Source of the DNA: Breoghania sp. L-A4
Lineage (GTDB): Bacteria; Pseudomonadota; Alphaproteobacteria; Rhizobiales; Stappiaceae
DNA length: 64,000 bases
NCBI RefSeq assembly: GCF_003432385.1
Contig: NZ_CP031841.1
Span: forward strand, 2,333,579-2,397,578
Direction: 5' to 3'
Made by a program: the position numbers and the translations under genes. Positions 55,992 through 64,000 of this stretch are shown here, piece by piece (within the stretch, counting starts at the first letter, position 1; each line of letters begins with the position of its first letter). The notes below the pieces were generated by a model, which saw only the letters and a program-made list of their open reading frames with translations, was not told where the DNA came from and ran no database searches.

Positions 55992-58900
55992 ATGCTGACC
56001 GGGCCGTCGCCCGCACGATTCTTCTGGAGACGAGATTTGCTGAAGCCGCTCAAGGGCCTGTTTAGCCGTCATGCCAATGCGGTCATTGCGTCCGTTCCCG
56101 ATGGCGCGGAAGCGCTGGTGCTCGGTCAGTTGGCCGAATCCGCCGCGCGCTCCGGTGGCCCGGCGCTCGTCTACGTGGCGCGCGACGGCCAGCGCATGGC
56201 AGCGGCGGCCGAGGGCGTGGGCTTCTTCGCGCCCGGCGTCGACGTCATCCAGCTTCCCGCCTGGGACTGCCTTCCCTATGACCGCGTGTCGCCGAACGCC
56301 AATGTGGTGGCCCGCCGGCTGAGCGTGCTGGCGACCCTGGCGCATGGCGCATTCGGCAGCCGTCCCGTGATCCTGATGACCACCGTCAACGCAGCCACGC
56401 AACTGCTGCCGCCGCGCGAATGGACCCGGACCAACGCCTGGGCGGCGCAGGCGGGCGGCCAGGTCGACATGGGCGCGCTCGTCGCCTGGCTGGAGACCAA
56501 CGGCTATCTGCGCACCAACACCGTGCGCGAGACCGGCGAATACGCCGTGCGCGGCGGCATTCTCGATCTGTTCGCGCCGGGATCGGCCGAGCCGGTGCGG
56601 CTCGACTTCTTCGGCGACACGCTGGAGACCATTCGTCCTTTCGACGCCGAAACCCAACGCTCCACGGGCAAGCATGCCCGGCTCGATCTGGTGCCGATGA
56701 GCGAGGTGGTGCTCTCGGAGGAGGCGATTTCGCGCTTCCGCCGCAACTATGTCTCGCGTTTTGGCGCCGCGACCCGCGACGACGCGCTGTATCAGTCGGT
56801 CAGCGAAGGCCGGCGCTATTCCGGCATGGAGCACTGGCTGCCGCTGTTCCATGAGCATCTGGAAACCCTGTTCGATTATGTGGGCGACGCGCCGGTGGTG
56901 CTTGACCCGCAGGTCGAGGACGTGGTGCGCGAGCGCGTCGATCAGGTCAAGGATCACTGCGCCGCGCGGCACGACGCGCTGGAGCGCAAGGGCGGCGCGG
57001 ACGGCGTGCCCTACAAGCCGATCGATTGGCCGGAACTCTACCTGTCGCAGGACGACTGGACGACGCGCATCGCCGATCGCACCTCGGCGCGCTTCAATCC
57101 CTTCGCGGTGCCGGACGGGCAAGGCGCGGTGGTCGATCTGGAGGGGCGCGGCGGACGCACCTTCGCCGCCGAACGCGCCGCCGGCGACGTCAACATCTTC
57201 GACGCGGTCATCAATCATATCGCCAGCCTGCACAAGGACGGCAAGCGGGTGGTCATCGCCTGCTGGAGCGAGGGCGCGCGCGACCGGCTGTCCCAGGTGC
57301 TGAACGATCACGGGCTGGACCGCGCCGCCCAGGTCTCCTCGCAGGCGGGAGCCCAGGCGCTGCCGCAGGGCGTGGCGGCGCTGGCGATTCTGGGGCTGGA
57401 GACCGGCTTCGAGCTCGGCAAGCAGGTGTTCATCGGCGAGCAGGACATTCTCGGCGATCGTCTGGTGCGCCAGCGCAAGCGTTCGAAAAAGGGCGCGGAT
57501 TTCCTCACCGAGGTCTCCAGCCTGTCCGAAGGCGATCTCGTGGTTCATGTCGATCACGGCATCGGCCGCTTCGTCGGCCTGAAGACCATCGACGCCGCCG
57601 GCGCGCCGCACGATTGCCTGGAACTCCAGTATCACGGCGGCGACAAGCTCTATCTGCCGGTGGAAAATCTCGAGCTTCTGACCCGCTACGGCTCGGACGA
57701 CACCGAGGCGCAGCTCGACAGGCTTGGCGGCGGCGCCTGGCAGGCGCGCAAGGCGCGCATGAAGCAGCGCATTCGCGACATCGCCGAGGGTCTGATCAAG
57801 ACGGCCGCCGCGCGCGCGCTGCGCTCGGCCACGCCCATCACCCTGCCCGAGGGCGTCTACGACGAATTCGCCGCACGGTTCCCCTATGAGGAGACCGAGG
57901 ACCAGCTCAACGCCATCGACGCTGTCTTCTCCGATCTCGCCTCCGGGCGGCCGATGGACCGGCTGGTCTGTGGTGACGTCGGCTTCGGCAAGACCGAAGT
58001 CGCGCTGCGCGCCGCCTTCGTCGCCGCCATGTCCGGCCGCCAGGTGGCCGTCGTCGTGCCCACGACGCTGCTGGCGCGCCAGCATTTCAAGACCTTCCAG
58101 GAGCGCTTCCAGGGTCTTCCGGTACGGCTGGCGCAGGCCTCGCGGCTGGTCTCCGCCAAGGAACTGGCGGCGACCAAGAAGGAGCTGACGGACGGCACGC
58201 TGGACATCGTCATCGGCACCCACGCGCTGCTCGGCAAGGGCGTCGATTTCAAGGATCTCGGCCTGCTGATCATCGACGAGGAGCAGCATTTCGGCGTCAA
58301 GCACAAGGAGCGGCTCAAGGAGCTGAAGTCCGACGTCCACGTTCTGACCCTGTCCGCGACGCCGATCCCGCGCACCATGCAGATGGCGCTCACCGGCGTG
58401 CGCGGCCTGTCGCTGATCGCCACCCCGCCGGTCGACCGGCTTGCCGTGCGCACCTTTATTTCGCCCTTCGATGCGCTGGTGGTGCGCGAGGCGCTGCTGC
58501 GCGAGCGCTATCGCGGCGGCCAGTCCTTCTATGTCTGCCCCCGCGTCGCCGATCTGGCGGACACAAAGGCATTCCTCGATGAGAACGTCCCGGAGTTGAA
58601 GGTCGCGGTGGCGCACGGGCAGATCCCGCCGGGCGAACTCGACGACATCATGAACGCCTTCTACGACGGCAAGTACGACGTTCTTCTGTCGACCACCATC
58701 GTGGAATCCGGGCTCGATATTCCCACGGCCAACACCCTGATCGTGCATCGCGCGGACATGTTTGGCCTGGCGCAGCTCTATCAGTTGCGCGGCCGGGTCG
58801 GGCGCTCCAAGACCCGCGCCTACGCGCTGTTCACCGTCCCCGCCAACAAGACGCTCACCAAACAGGCGGAGCGGCGGCTCAAGGTGCTGCAGTCACTCGA

Positions 58901-59546
58901 GGCGTTGGGCGCGGGCTTCCAGCTCGCAAGTCACGATCTCGATATCCGCGGCGCGGGCAATCTCCTGGGCGAGGAACAGTCGGGCCACATCAAGGAGGTC
59001 GGCTTCGCGCTCTACCAGCAGATGCTGGAGGAGGCGGTGGCGCAGCTGCGCGCCGGCGAGGACGAGGTGTCCGATGAGCAGTGGTCGCCGCAAATTTCCG
59101 TCGGCACCCCGGTGCTCATCCCCGATCACTATGTTCCCGACCTGCAGTTGCGGCTCGATCTCTACCGCCGCCTGGCCGATCTCACCGACGCCCAGGAGAT
59201 CGACGGCTTCGGCGCGGAGCTGATCGACCGTTTCGGGCCGCTGCCCGGCGAGGTCGAGCATCTGCTGAAGATCGTCTTCATCAAGGCGCTGTGCCGCCAG
59301 GCGCATGTGGAAAAGATCGACGCGGGTCCCAAGGGCATCGTCATTGCCTTCCGCAAGAACGAGTTCCCCAATCCCGCCGGTCTCATCAGCTATGTGACCG
59401 AGCAGGGCGTGCTGGCGAAAATCCGTCCCGACCAGAAGATCGTCCTGTCGCGCGACTGGCCCGACGCTGAGGAGCGTCTCAAGGGCGCGGCGGTGATCCT
59501 GTCGAAGCTCGTGAAACTCGCGCAAATAAGCCAGAAGGCCGCCTGA
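55992..59546 (+). CDS. mfd: Mfd, transcription-repair coupling factor
   Basis: A 1184-residue helicase: N-terminal UvrB-like domains, the RNA polymerase-interacting domain (SEGDLVVHVDHGIGRFVGL), a RecG-like ATPase with Walker A (CGDVGFGKTEVALRAAF) and DEEQ box (LLIIDEEQHFGVKHKE), and a C-terminal TRCF domain. It removes stalled RNA polymerase and recruits UvrA. The ATG at 55992 has no clear ribosome site; a TTG at 56037 (LLKPLKGLF) with TGGAGA upstream may be the true start. Confidence 0.94.
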   Translation: MLTGPSPARFFWRRDLLKPLKGLFSRHANAVIASVPDGAEALVLGQLAESAARSGGPALVYVARDGQRMAAAAEGVGFFAPGVDVIQLPAWDCLPYDRVSPNANVVARRLSVLATLAHGAFGSRPVILMTTVNAATQLLPPREWTRTNAWAAQAGGQVDMGALVAWLETNGYLRTNTVRETGEYAVRGGILDLFAPGSAEPVRLDFFGDTLETIRPFDAETQRSTGKHARLDLVPMSEVVLSEEAISRFRRNYVSRFGAATRDDALYQSVSEGRRYSGMEHWLPLFHEHLETLFDYVGDAPVVLDPQVEDVVRERVDQVKDHCAARHDALERKGGADGVPYKPIDWPELYLSQDDWTTRIADRTSARFNPFAVPDGQGAVVDLEGRGGRTFAAERAAGDVNIFDAVINHIASLHKDGKRVVIACWSEGARDRLSQVLNDHGLDRAAQVSSQAGAQALPQGVAALAILGLETGFELGKQVFIGEQDILGDRLVRQRKRSKKGADFLTEVSSLSEGDLVVHVDHGIGRFVGLKTIDAAGAPHDCLELQYHGGDKLYLPVENLELLTRYGSDDTEAQLDRLGGGAWQARKARMKQRIRDIAEGLIKTAAARALRSATPITLPEGVYDEFAARFPYEETEDQLNAIDAVFSDLASGRPMDRLVCGDVGFGKTEVALRAAFVAAMSGRQVAVVVPTTLLARQHFKTFQERFQGLPVRLAQASRLVSAKELAATKKELTDGTLDIVIGTHALLGKGVDFKDLGLLIIDEEQHFGVKHKERLKELKSDVHVLTLSATPIPRTMQMALTGVRGLSLIATPPVDRLAVRTFISPFDALVVREALLRERYRGGQSFYVCPRVADLADTKAFLDENVPELKVAVAHGQIPPGELDDIMNAFYDGKYDVLLSTTIVESGLDIPTANTLIVHRADMFGLAQLYQLRGRVGRSKTRAYALFTVPANKTLTKQAERRLKVLQSLEALGAGFQLASHDLDIRGAGNLLGEEQSGHIKEVGFALYQQMLEEAVAQLRAGEDEVSDEQWSPQISVGTPVLIPDHYVPDLQLRLDLYRRLADLTDAQEIDGFGAELIDRFGPLPGEVEHLLKIVFIKALCRQAHVEKIDAGPKGIVIAFRKNEFPNPAGLISYVTEQGVLAKIRPDQKIVLSRDWPDAEERLKGAAVILSKLVKLAQISQKAA

Positions 59547-59729
59547 GGCGGCATTCGTCCAGGCCGCGCGGCGCTGCCGGATGCGGCGGACCGGACCCCA
59601 TCCGTCGCGCCGGTCCGCGTCACCCCTGCACGCAAATCGGTCAAATTGATTCGATCGTCTCAACGGCCTGTTAAGGCTGATGGCGGATGATGCTCGCTTG
59701 CAGTATCCAGTAGAGTAACGCGTCGTTCC

Positions 59730-60056
59730 ATGTACACACGGCAACGCAAGAAATCAGTCGTCCGGCGGCTCTTTTTCCCCGTTCTCACCATCGCCATCCT
59801 GGGCTATTTCTCCTTTCACGCGCTGAACGGCGAGTACGGCCTGATCGCGCGCGCGCGTCTGGATACTAAGACCGCGCGGTTGCAGGCCGAGCTTGATGAA
59901 CTCAAGCAGGCGCGTTTGAAGCTGGAGCGCCGCGTGGTGCTTCTGCGGCCCTCGAGCCTCGATCCGGACATGATCGACGAGCGCGCCCGGGCAAGTCTGA
60001 ACCTGGTGCACCGGGATGAAATCACCATCCTCCGTGCTGCATCGCAGCAAAATTGA
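59730..60056 (+). CDS. ftsB: FtsB/DivIC-family septum formation protein
   Basis: A 108-residue bitopic protein: a basic N-terminus, one helix (about residues 16-32), then a coiled coil (ARLQAELDELKQARLKLERR) and the C-terminal SLNLVHRDEITIL. It links FtsL and FtsQ at the division site. Location just before pdhA is typical of this order. Confidence 0.86.
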   Translation: MYTRQRKKSVVRRLFFPVLTIAILGYFSFHALNGEYGLIARARLDTKTARLQAELDELKQARLKLERRVVLLRPSSLDPDMIDERARASLNLVHRDEITILRAASQQN

Positions 60057-60228
60057 CAACAACCGGAAAGAAGTTAATCGAAGTTATTTAACCGAAATCG
60101 GATTAATTCTAATTATGCGTGTTTTTTCAGATAATTAAGCCTTCATAAATGCCGCAATCCCTATCTTGGATTGACAGATCCCCTTCGGTAATTTCCGGTA
60201 ACGTCTAGCGAGGGGAACGCTCACCGAG
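60057..60228. promoter_or_regulatory. AT-rich promoter region of the pyruvate dehydrogenase genes
   Basis: The 172-bp gap is much richer in A/T than its surroundings. It contains TTAATC (60074-60079) and GATTAA (60101-60106) as an interrupted inverted repeat, and TTAATTCTAATTATG just after. It is the expected promoter and operator region for pdhA-pdhB-pdhC; the regulator is unknown. Confidence 0.45.
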
Positions 60229-61287
60229 ATGAGGGCCATGGCAGCTACCAAACCGAAGTCTACTGGCACGCGCGCAAAAGGGGCTTCTCGCTCCAGGGCG
60301 TCCGCCAAATCCGCACCCGCGATCGCTGACTTCTCGAAAGAGGACGAGCTGCACGCCTATCGCGAGATGCTGCTCATCCGCCGTTTCGAGGAAAAGGCCG
60401 GCCAGATGTACGGCATGGGCCTGATCGGCGGCTTTTGTCATCTCTACATCGGCCAGGAGGCGGTCGTCATCGGCATGCAGATGGCGATGAAGGACGGTGA
60501 TCAGGTCATTACCGGCTATCGCGACCACGGGCACATGCTGGCCACCGGCATGGAATCCAATGGCGTGATGGCGGAGCTGACCGGCCGGCGCGGTGGCTAT
60601 TCGCGCGGCAAGGGCGGCTCCATGCACATGTTTTCGCGGGAGAAGAATTTCTACGGCGGACACGGCATCGTCGGCGCGCAGGTGTCGCTGGGAACGGGAC
60701 TGGCGTTTGCCAACCGTTACCGTGACAACGGCAACGTCTCGGTGACCTATTTCGGCGACGGCGCCTCCAACCAGGGCCAGGTCTACGAGAGCTTCAACAT
60801 GGCGAAGCTGTGGAACCTGCCGGTGATCTACGTCATCGAGAACAACAAGTATGGCATGGGCACCAGCGTCGCGCGCGCCTCGTCCAACACGGATCTGTCG
60901 GAACGCGGCGCGTCCTTCGACATCCCCGGCGACCAGATCGACGGCATGGATGTGCGCGCGGTCAAGGCGGCGGCCGACAAGGCGCTGGCGTGGTGCCGGG
61001 CGGGCAAGGGCCCCTACATTCTCGAAATGCAGACGTATCGCTACCGCGGTCACTCCATGTCCGATCCCGCGAAATACCGCTCCAAGGAAGAGGTCCAGAA
61101 GATGCGGACCGAGCATGATCCGATCGAGCAGGTTCGCGGGCGTCTTTTGGAAAAAGAATGGGCCACCGAGGACGAGTTGAAGGCGACGGACAAGGACGTC
61201 CGCGCGATCGTCGCGCAAGCCGCTGAATTCGCCCAGAGCGATCCCGAGCCGGATCCGTCCGAGCTGTGGACCGACATCGTACGCTGA
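60229..61287 (+). CDS. pdhA: PdhA, pyruvate dehydrogenase E1 alpha subunit
   Basis: A 352-residue E1-alpha with a low-complexity basic N-terminus. The thiamine diphosphate motif is [20 protein letters not shown] and the conserved active-site loop [13 protein letters not shown] follows. It decarboxylates pyruvate with PdhB. ATG 60238 is a possible alternative start. It precedes pdhB by 19 bp. Confidence 0.95.
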   Translation: MRAMAATKPKSTGTRAKGASRSRASAKSAPAIADFSKEDELHAYREMLLIRRFEEKAGQMYGMGLIGGFCHLYIGQEAVVIGMQMAMKDGDQVITGYRDHGHMLATGMESNGVMAELTGRRGGYSRGKGGSMHMFSREKNFYGGHGIVGAQVSLGTGLAFANRYRDNGNVSVTYFGDGASNQGQVYESFNMAKLWNLPVIYVIENNKYGMGTSVARASSNTDLSERGASFDIPGDQIDGMDVRAVKAAADKALAWCRAGKGPYILEMQTYRYRGHSMSDPAKYRSKEEVQKMRTEHDPIEQVRGRLLEKEWATEDELKATDKDVRAIVAQAAEFAQSDPEPDPSELWTDIVR

Positions 61288-61306
61288 GGCGAGAGGACAA
61301 ACGACA

Positions 61307-62677
61307 ATGCCGACAGAAATTCTGATGCCGGCCCTCTCTCCGACGATGGAAGAGGGCAAACTGGCCAAATGGCTGGTCAAGGAAGGCGACTCGGTCACCT
61401 CCGGCGACGTGATCGCCGAGATCGAGACCGACAAGGCGACCATGGAAGTGGAGGCCGTCGACGAGGGCGTGATCGCCAGGCTGCTGATCGCTGAGGGGAC
61501 CGAGGCGGTGAAGGTCAACACGCCGATCGCCATCATAGCCGAAGAGGGCGAAGAGGTGGACGATGCGCCGGCTGCGAAAGCCGGGGCCTCCGCGCCGCCG
61601 CCGCAACAGCCCGCGCCCGTCGCCGCCGCTCCCAAGGTCGAGGCGCCTGTGGCGGCCGTTGCACCCGACACCGAGGTGCCGGAAGGCACCGCGATGAAGT
61701 CCATGTCCGTGCGCGAAGCGCTGCGCGACGCCATGGCCGAGGAAATGCGCGCCGACGGCGATGTCTTCGTCATGGGCGAGGAAGTCGCCGAATACCAGGG
61801 CGCCTACAAGATCACCCAGGGGCTGCTGGACGAATTCGGCGCCCGCCGGGTCATCGACACGCCGATCACCGAGCACGGCTTTGCCGGCCTGGGCGTCGGC
61901 GCGGCGCTCTCAGGGCTGAAGCCCATCGTCGAGTTCATGACCTTCAACTTCGCCATGCAGGCGATCGACCAGATCATCAACTCCGCCGCCAAGACGCTCT
62001 ATATGTCCGGCGGCCAGATGGGCTGCCCGATCGTGTTCCGCGGCGCCAATGGCGCCGCCGCCCGCGTCGGCGCCCAGCATAGCCAGGATTTCTCGTCCTG
62101 GTATTCCCAGGTGCCGGGTCTGAAGGTTGTGATGCCCTGGTCCGCGGCTGACGCCAAGGGCCTGCTGAAATCCGCCATTCGCGATCCCAATCCGGTGGTG
62201 TTTCTGGAGAACGAGATCCTCTACGGCCAGACCTTCGACGTTCCGGATCTCGATGACTGGACCGTGCCGATCGGCAAGGCGAAGATCGTGCGCGAAGGCG
62301 AGCATGTGACCATCGTCTCCTTCGGCATCGGCATGAACTACGCTACCAAGGCGGCCGAGGAACTGGCCGCCGAGGGCATCTCGGCCGAAGTTATCGATCT
62401 GCGCACCCTGCGCCCGCTCGACATGGACACGGTGCTGGCTTCTGTGAAGAAGACCGGCCGCTGCGTCTCGGTGGAGGAAGGCTGGCCGCAGTGCTCGATC
62501 TCCTCGGAGATCGGCTTCCAGATCATGGAGAAGGCGTTCGATTATCTCGACGCGCCGGTCGCCCGGGTCACCGGCAAGGACGTGCCGATGCCCTATGCCG
62601 CCAATCTCGAAAAACTCGCGCTGCCGACGGTCGCCGACGTGGTCGCGGCCGCCAAGGCCGTCACCTACACCGCCTGA
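61307..62677 (+). CDS. pdhB: PdhB, pyruvate dehydrogenase E1 beta subunit with N-terminal lipoyl domain
   Basis: A 456-residue protein: an N-terminal lipoyl domain (lipoyl-lysine K43 in [11 protein letters not shown]), an Ala/Pro linker, then the E1-beta transketolase-like fold (residues about 130-456). Fusion of a lipoyl domain to E1 beta is known in alphaproteobacteria. The first 50 residues match those of the next gene at 45 positions, showing a domain duplication. Confidence 0.95.
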   Translation: MPTEILMPALSPTMEEGKLAKWLVKEGDSVTSGDVIAEIETDKATMEVEAVDEGVIARLLIAEGTEAVKVNTPIAIIAEEGEEVDDAPAAKAGASAPPPQQPAPVAAAPKVEAPVAAVAPDTEVPEGTAMKSMSVREALRDAMAEEMRADGDVFVMGEEVAEYQGAYKITQGLLDEFGARRVIDTPITEHGFAGLGVGAALSGLKPIVEFMTFNFAMQAIDQIINSAAKTLYMSGGQMGCPIVFRGANGAAARVGAQHSQDFSSWYSQVPGLKVVMPWSAADAKGLLKSAIRDPNPVVFLENEILYGQTFDVPDLDDWTVPIGKAKIVREGEHVTIVSFGIGMNYATKAAEELAAEGISAEVIDLRTLRPLDMDTVLASVKKTGRCVSVEEGWPQCSISSEIGFQIMEKAFDYLDAPVARVTGKDVPMPYAANLEKLALPTVADVVAAAKAVTYTA

Positions 62678-62694
62678 AGGCTGGAGGGACAGAA

Positions 62695-64000
62695 ATGCCG
62701 ATCAACATCCTGATGCCGGCGCTCTCTCCGACCATGGAAGAGGGCAAGCTGGCCAAGTGGACCGTCAAGGAGGGAGACACCGTCTCCTCCGGTGACGTCA
62801 TCGCCGAAATCGAGACCGACAAGGCGACCATGGAAGTGGAAGCCGTCGACGAGGGCACGATCGCCAAAATCCTCGTGCCCGAGGGTTCGGAAGCGGTGAA
62901 GGTCAACGAGATCATCGCCATCCTGCTGGAAGAGGGCGAGGACGAAAGCGCGCTGGACAGTGCGAAGGCTGAGAAGCCTGCGCCCAAGCCGGCCGCCGAT
63001 GTCGGCAAGGCGCCGTTCAACGACGATGGTCCGAGCGGCGATCCAGAACCGACCCCGACGCCAACCCCGACACCAACCCCGACCCCGACCCCGAGTTCCT
63101 CGGGCGGATCCCCGATCAGCACGCCGGCCGGCAACCGGCTGTTCGTCTCTCCGCTGGCGCGGCGCATCGCCGAGACCGGTGGTCTCGATCTCGCGGCCAT
63201 CAGCGGTTCCGGCCCGCGCGGCCGCATCGTCAAGCGCGACGTGGAGGCGGCGATCTCCGGTGGCGGCGCCAAGGCGGCTCCCGAGGCCGCGCCCGCTGCG
63301 AAGGCTTCGGCCGTCTCCGCCCCGCCGAGTGATGACGCGATCCTGAAGCTGTTTGAGGAAGGCAGCTATGAGCTCGTGCGGCACGACGGCATGCGCAAGA
63401 CCATCGCCAAGCGGCTCGTGGAATCCAAGCAGCAGGTGCCGCATTTCTACCTCACGGTGGATTGCGAGATCGATGCGCTGCTGGCCTTGCGCAAGCAGAT
63501 CAACGACGGCGCGCCGAAGAACAAGGATGGTGATCCGGCCTACAAGCTCTCGGTCAACGACATGATCATCAAGGCGCAGGCCATGGCGCTTCAGGCCGTG
63601 CCCGACGCCAACGCGTCCTGGACGGAAAGCGCGATGGTCAAGCACAAGCATTCCGACGTCGGCGTCGCCGTCTCAATTCCCGGCGGCCTGATCACGCCGA
63701 TCATCCGCAAGGCGGAGAGCAAGCCGCTTTCGGTCATTTCCAATGAAATGAAGGATTTCGCCAAGCGGGCGCGCGAGCGCAAGCTGCAGCCGTCCGAATA
63801 CCAGGGCGGCACCACGGCGGTCTCCAACCTTGGCATGTTCGGCATCAAGGACTTCGCCGCCGTCATCAACCCGCCGCACGCGACCATCCTGGCCGTGGGC
63901 GCGGGCGAGCAGCGCGCGGTTGTCAAGGACGGTGCGCTGGCGGTGGCCACGGTGATGAGCGTCACTCTGTCGACAGATCACCGCGCCGTTGACGGCGCGC
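62695..64000 (+). CDS. pdhC: PdhC, dihydrolipoamide acetyltransferase E2 (partial, 3' end outside window)
   Basis: 435 codons are visible. They give one lipoyl domain (K43), a Pro-Thr linker (about 119-133), the E1/E3-binding domain ([27 protein letters not shown]) and most of the catalytic domain, up to the region just beyond [11 protein letters not shown], which contains the catalytic His. It transfers acetyl groups to CoA and forms the core of the complex. A GGAGGG site precedes the ATG at 62695. Confidence 0.95.
   Translation, partial: MPINILMPALSPTMEEGKLAKWTVKEGDTVSSGDVIAEIETDKATMEVEAVDEGTIAKILVPEGSEAVKVNEIIAILLEEGEDESALDSAKAEKPAPKPAADVGKAPFNDDGPSGDPEPTPTPTPTPTPTPTPSSSGGSPISTPAGNRLFVSPLARRIAETGGLDLAAISGSGPRGRIVKRDVEAAISGGGAKAAPEAAPAAKASAVSAPPSDDAILKLFEEGSYELVRHDGMRKTIAKRLVESKQQVPHFYLTVDCEIDALLALRKQINDGAPKNKDGDPAYKLSVNDMIIKAQAMALQAVPDANASWTESAMVKHKHSDVGVAVSIPGGLITPIIRKAESKPLSVISNEMKDFAKRARERKLQPSEYQGGTTAVSNLGMFGIKDFAAVINPPHATILAVGAGEQRAVVKDGALAVATVMSVTLSTDHRAVDGA
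63049..63093 (+). repeat. Pro-Thr repeat linker in E2
   Basis: Seven consecutive Pro-Thr codon pairs plus a final Pro (CCG/CCA alternating with ACC/ACG/ACA) form an in-frame low-complexity linker between the lipoyl and subunit-binding domains. Such extended linkers let the lipoyl arm swing between active sites. Tandem codon pairs could vary in number between strains. Confidence 0.8.

Noticed and set aside
55451-56053. A 201-codon upstream extension of recG
   Set aside because: It would overlap sdhE and reach into mfd; RecG proteins start near MRPPLLDPLFAPV, giving the usual length of about 700.
55929-58748. A 939-codon open frame on the minus strand
   Set aside because: It lies entirely opposite mfd, whose motifs and codon use are clear; long antisense frames are expected in GC-rich DNA and this one shows no domain.
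63049-63093. Short tandem repeat considered as a CRISPR-like or regulatory array
   Set aside because: It is in frame within E2 and encodes a Pro-Thr linker; no spacers are present.

Overview
The window is GC-rich, densely coded alphaproteobacterial chromosome, most likely from a marine or saline member of the Hyphomicrobiales (Rhizobiales), close to Stappiaceae-type organisms. The signs are an ehu/eut ectoine cluster, a TAXI-TRAP transporter, a complete sox system, the recG/sdhE/mfd block, pdhA-pdhB(lipoyl)-pdhC behind ftsB, and two kinds of dispersed palindromic repeat typical of this order. The lineage is inferred from gene content only.

Layout. 1-10242: ectoine/5-hydroxyectoine uptake and breakdown (partial Lrp/AsnC regulator, enuR, ehuABCD, eutABCDE). 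10247-25066: a GntR-controlled catabolic cluster of unknown substrate, with a tautomerase-NTF2 fusion, a Liv-type ABC transporter, an aconitase-family dehydratase (two subunits), an isocitrate-lyase-family C-C lyase, HyuB/HyuA, an isochorismatase-fold hydrolase and a fumarate-reductase-like flavoprotein. 25341-25416: tRNA-Lys(UUU). 25880-33226: a small unknown protein, then TAXI binding protein, fused TRAP permease, universal stress protein, class III aminotransferase and a BKACE enzyme, which look like one uptake-and-degradation unit for an amino acid. 33331-45143: thiosulfate/sulfide oxidation (soxT, soxR, soxS leftward; soxV, soxXYZABCD, a cytochrome c and a flavocytochrome c flavoprotein rightward). 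45209-64000: housekeeping genes (EamA transporter, rlmJ, a SPOR-like protein, glmU, glmS, DUF454, DUF502, recG, sdhE, mfd, ftsB, pdhA, pdhB and a partial pdhC).

The least explained part is 10-25 kb. Its enzyme classes fit opening of a cyclic amide or imide (HyuAB), removal of the amide (isochorismatase fold), desaturation of a diacid (flavoprotein), hydration (aconitase family) and cleavage (KRCGH lyase). This resembles the dimethylmaleate/dimethylmalate branch of nicotinate fermentation. The substrate is not established.

Quality caveat: ten single-base frameshifts break eight otherwise well-conserved genes (eutE, livF twice, the isochorismatase-fold gene, the TAXI gene, the TRAP permease twice, soxS, the DUF454 gene, recG). 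Each is explained by loss of one base from a short G or C run, so they are more likely sequencing errors than real pseudogenes. These genes are annotated over their full reconstructed span.
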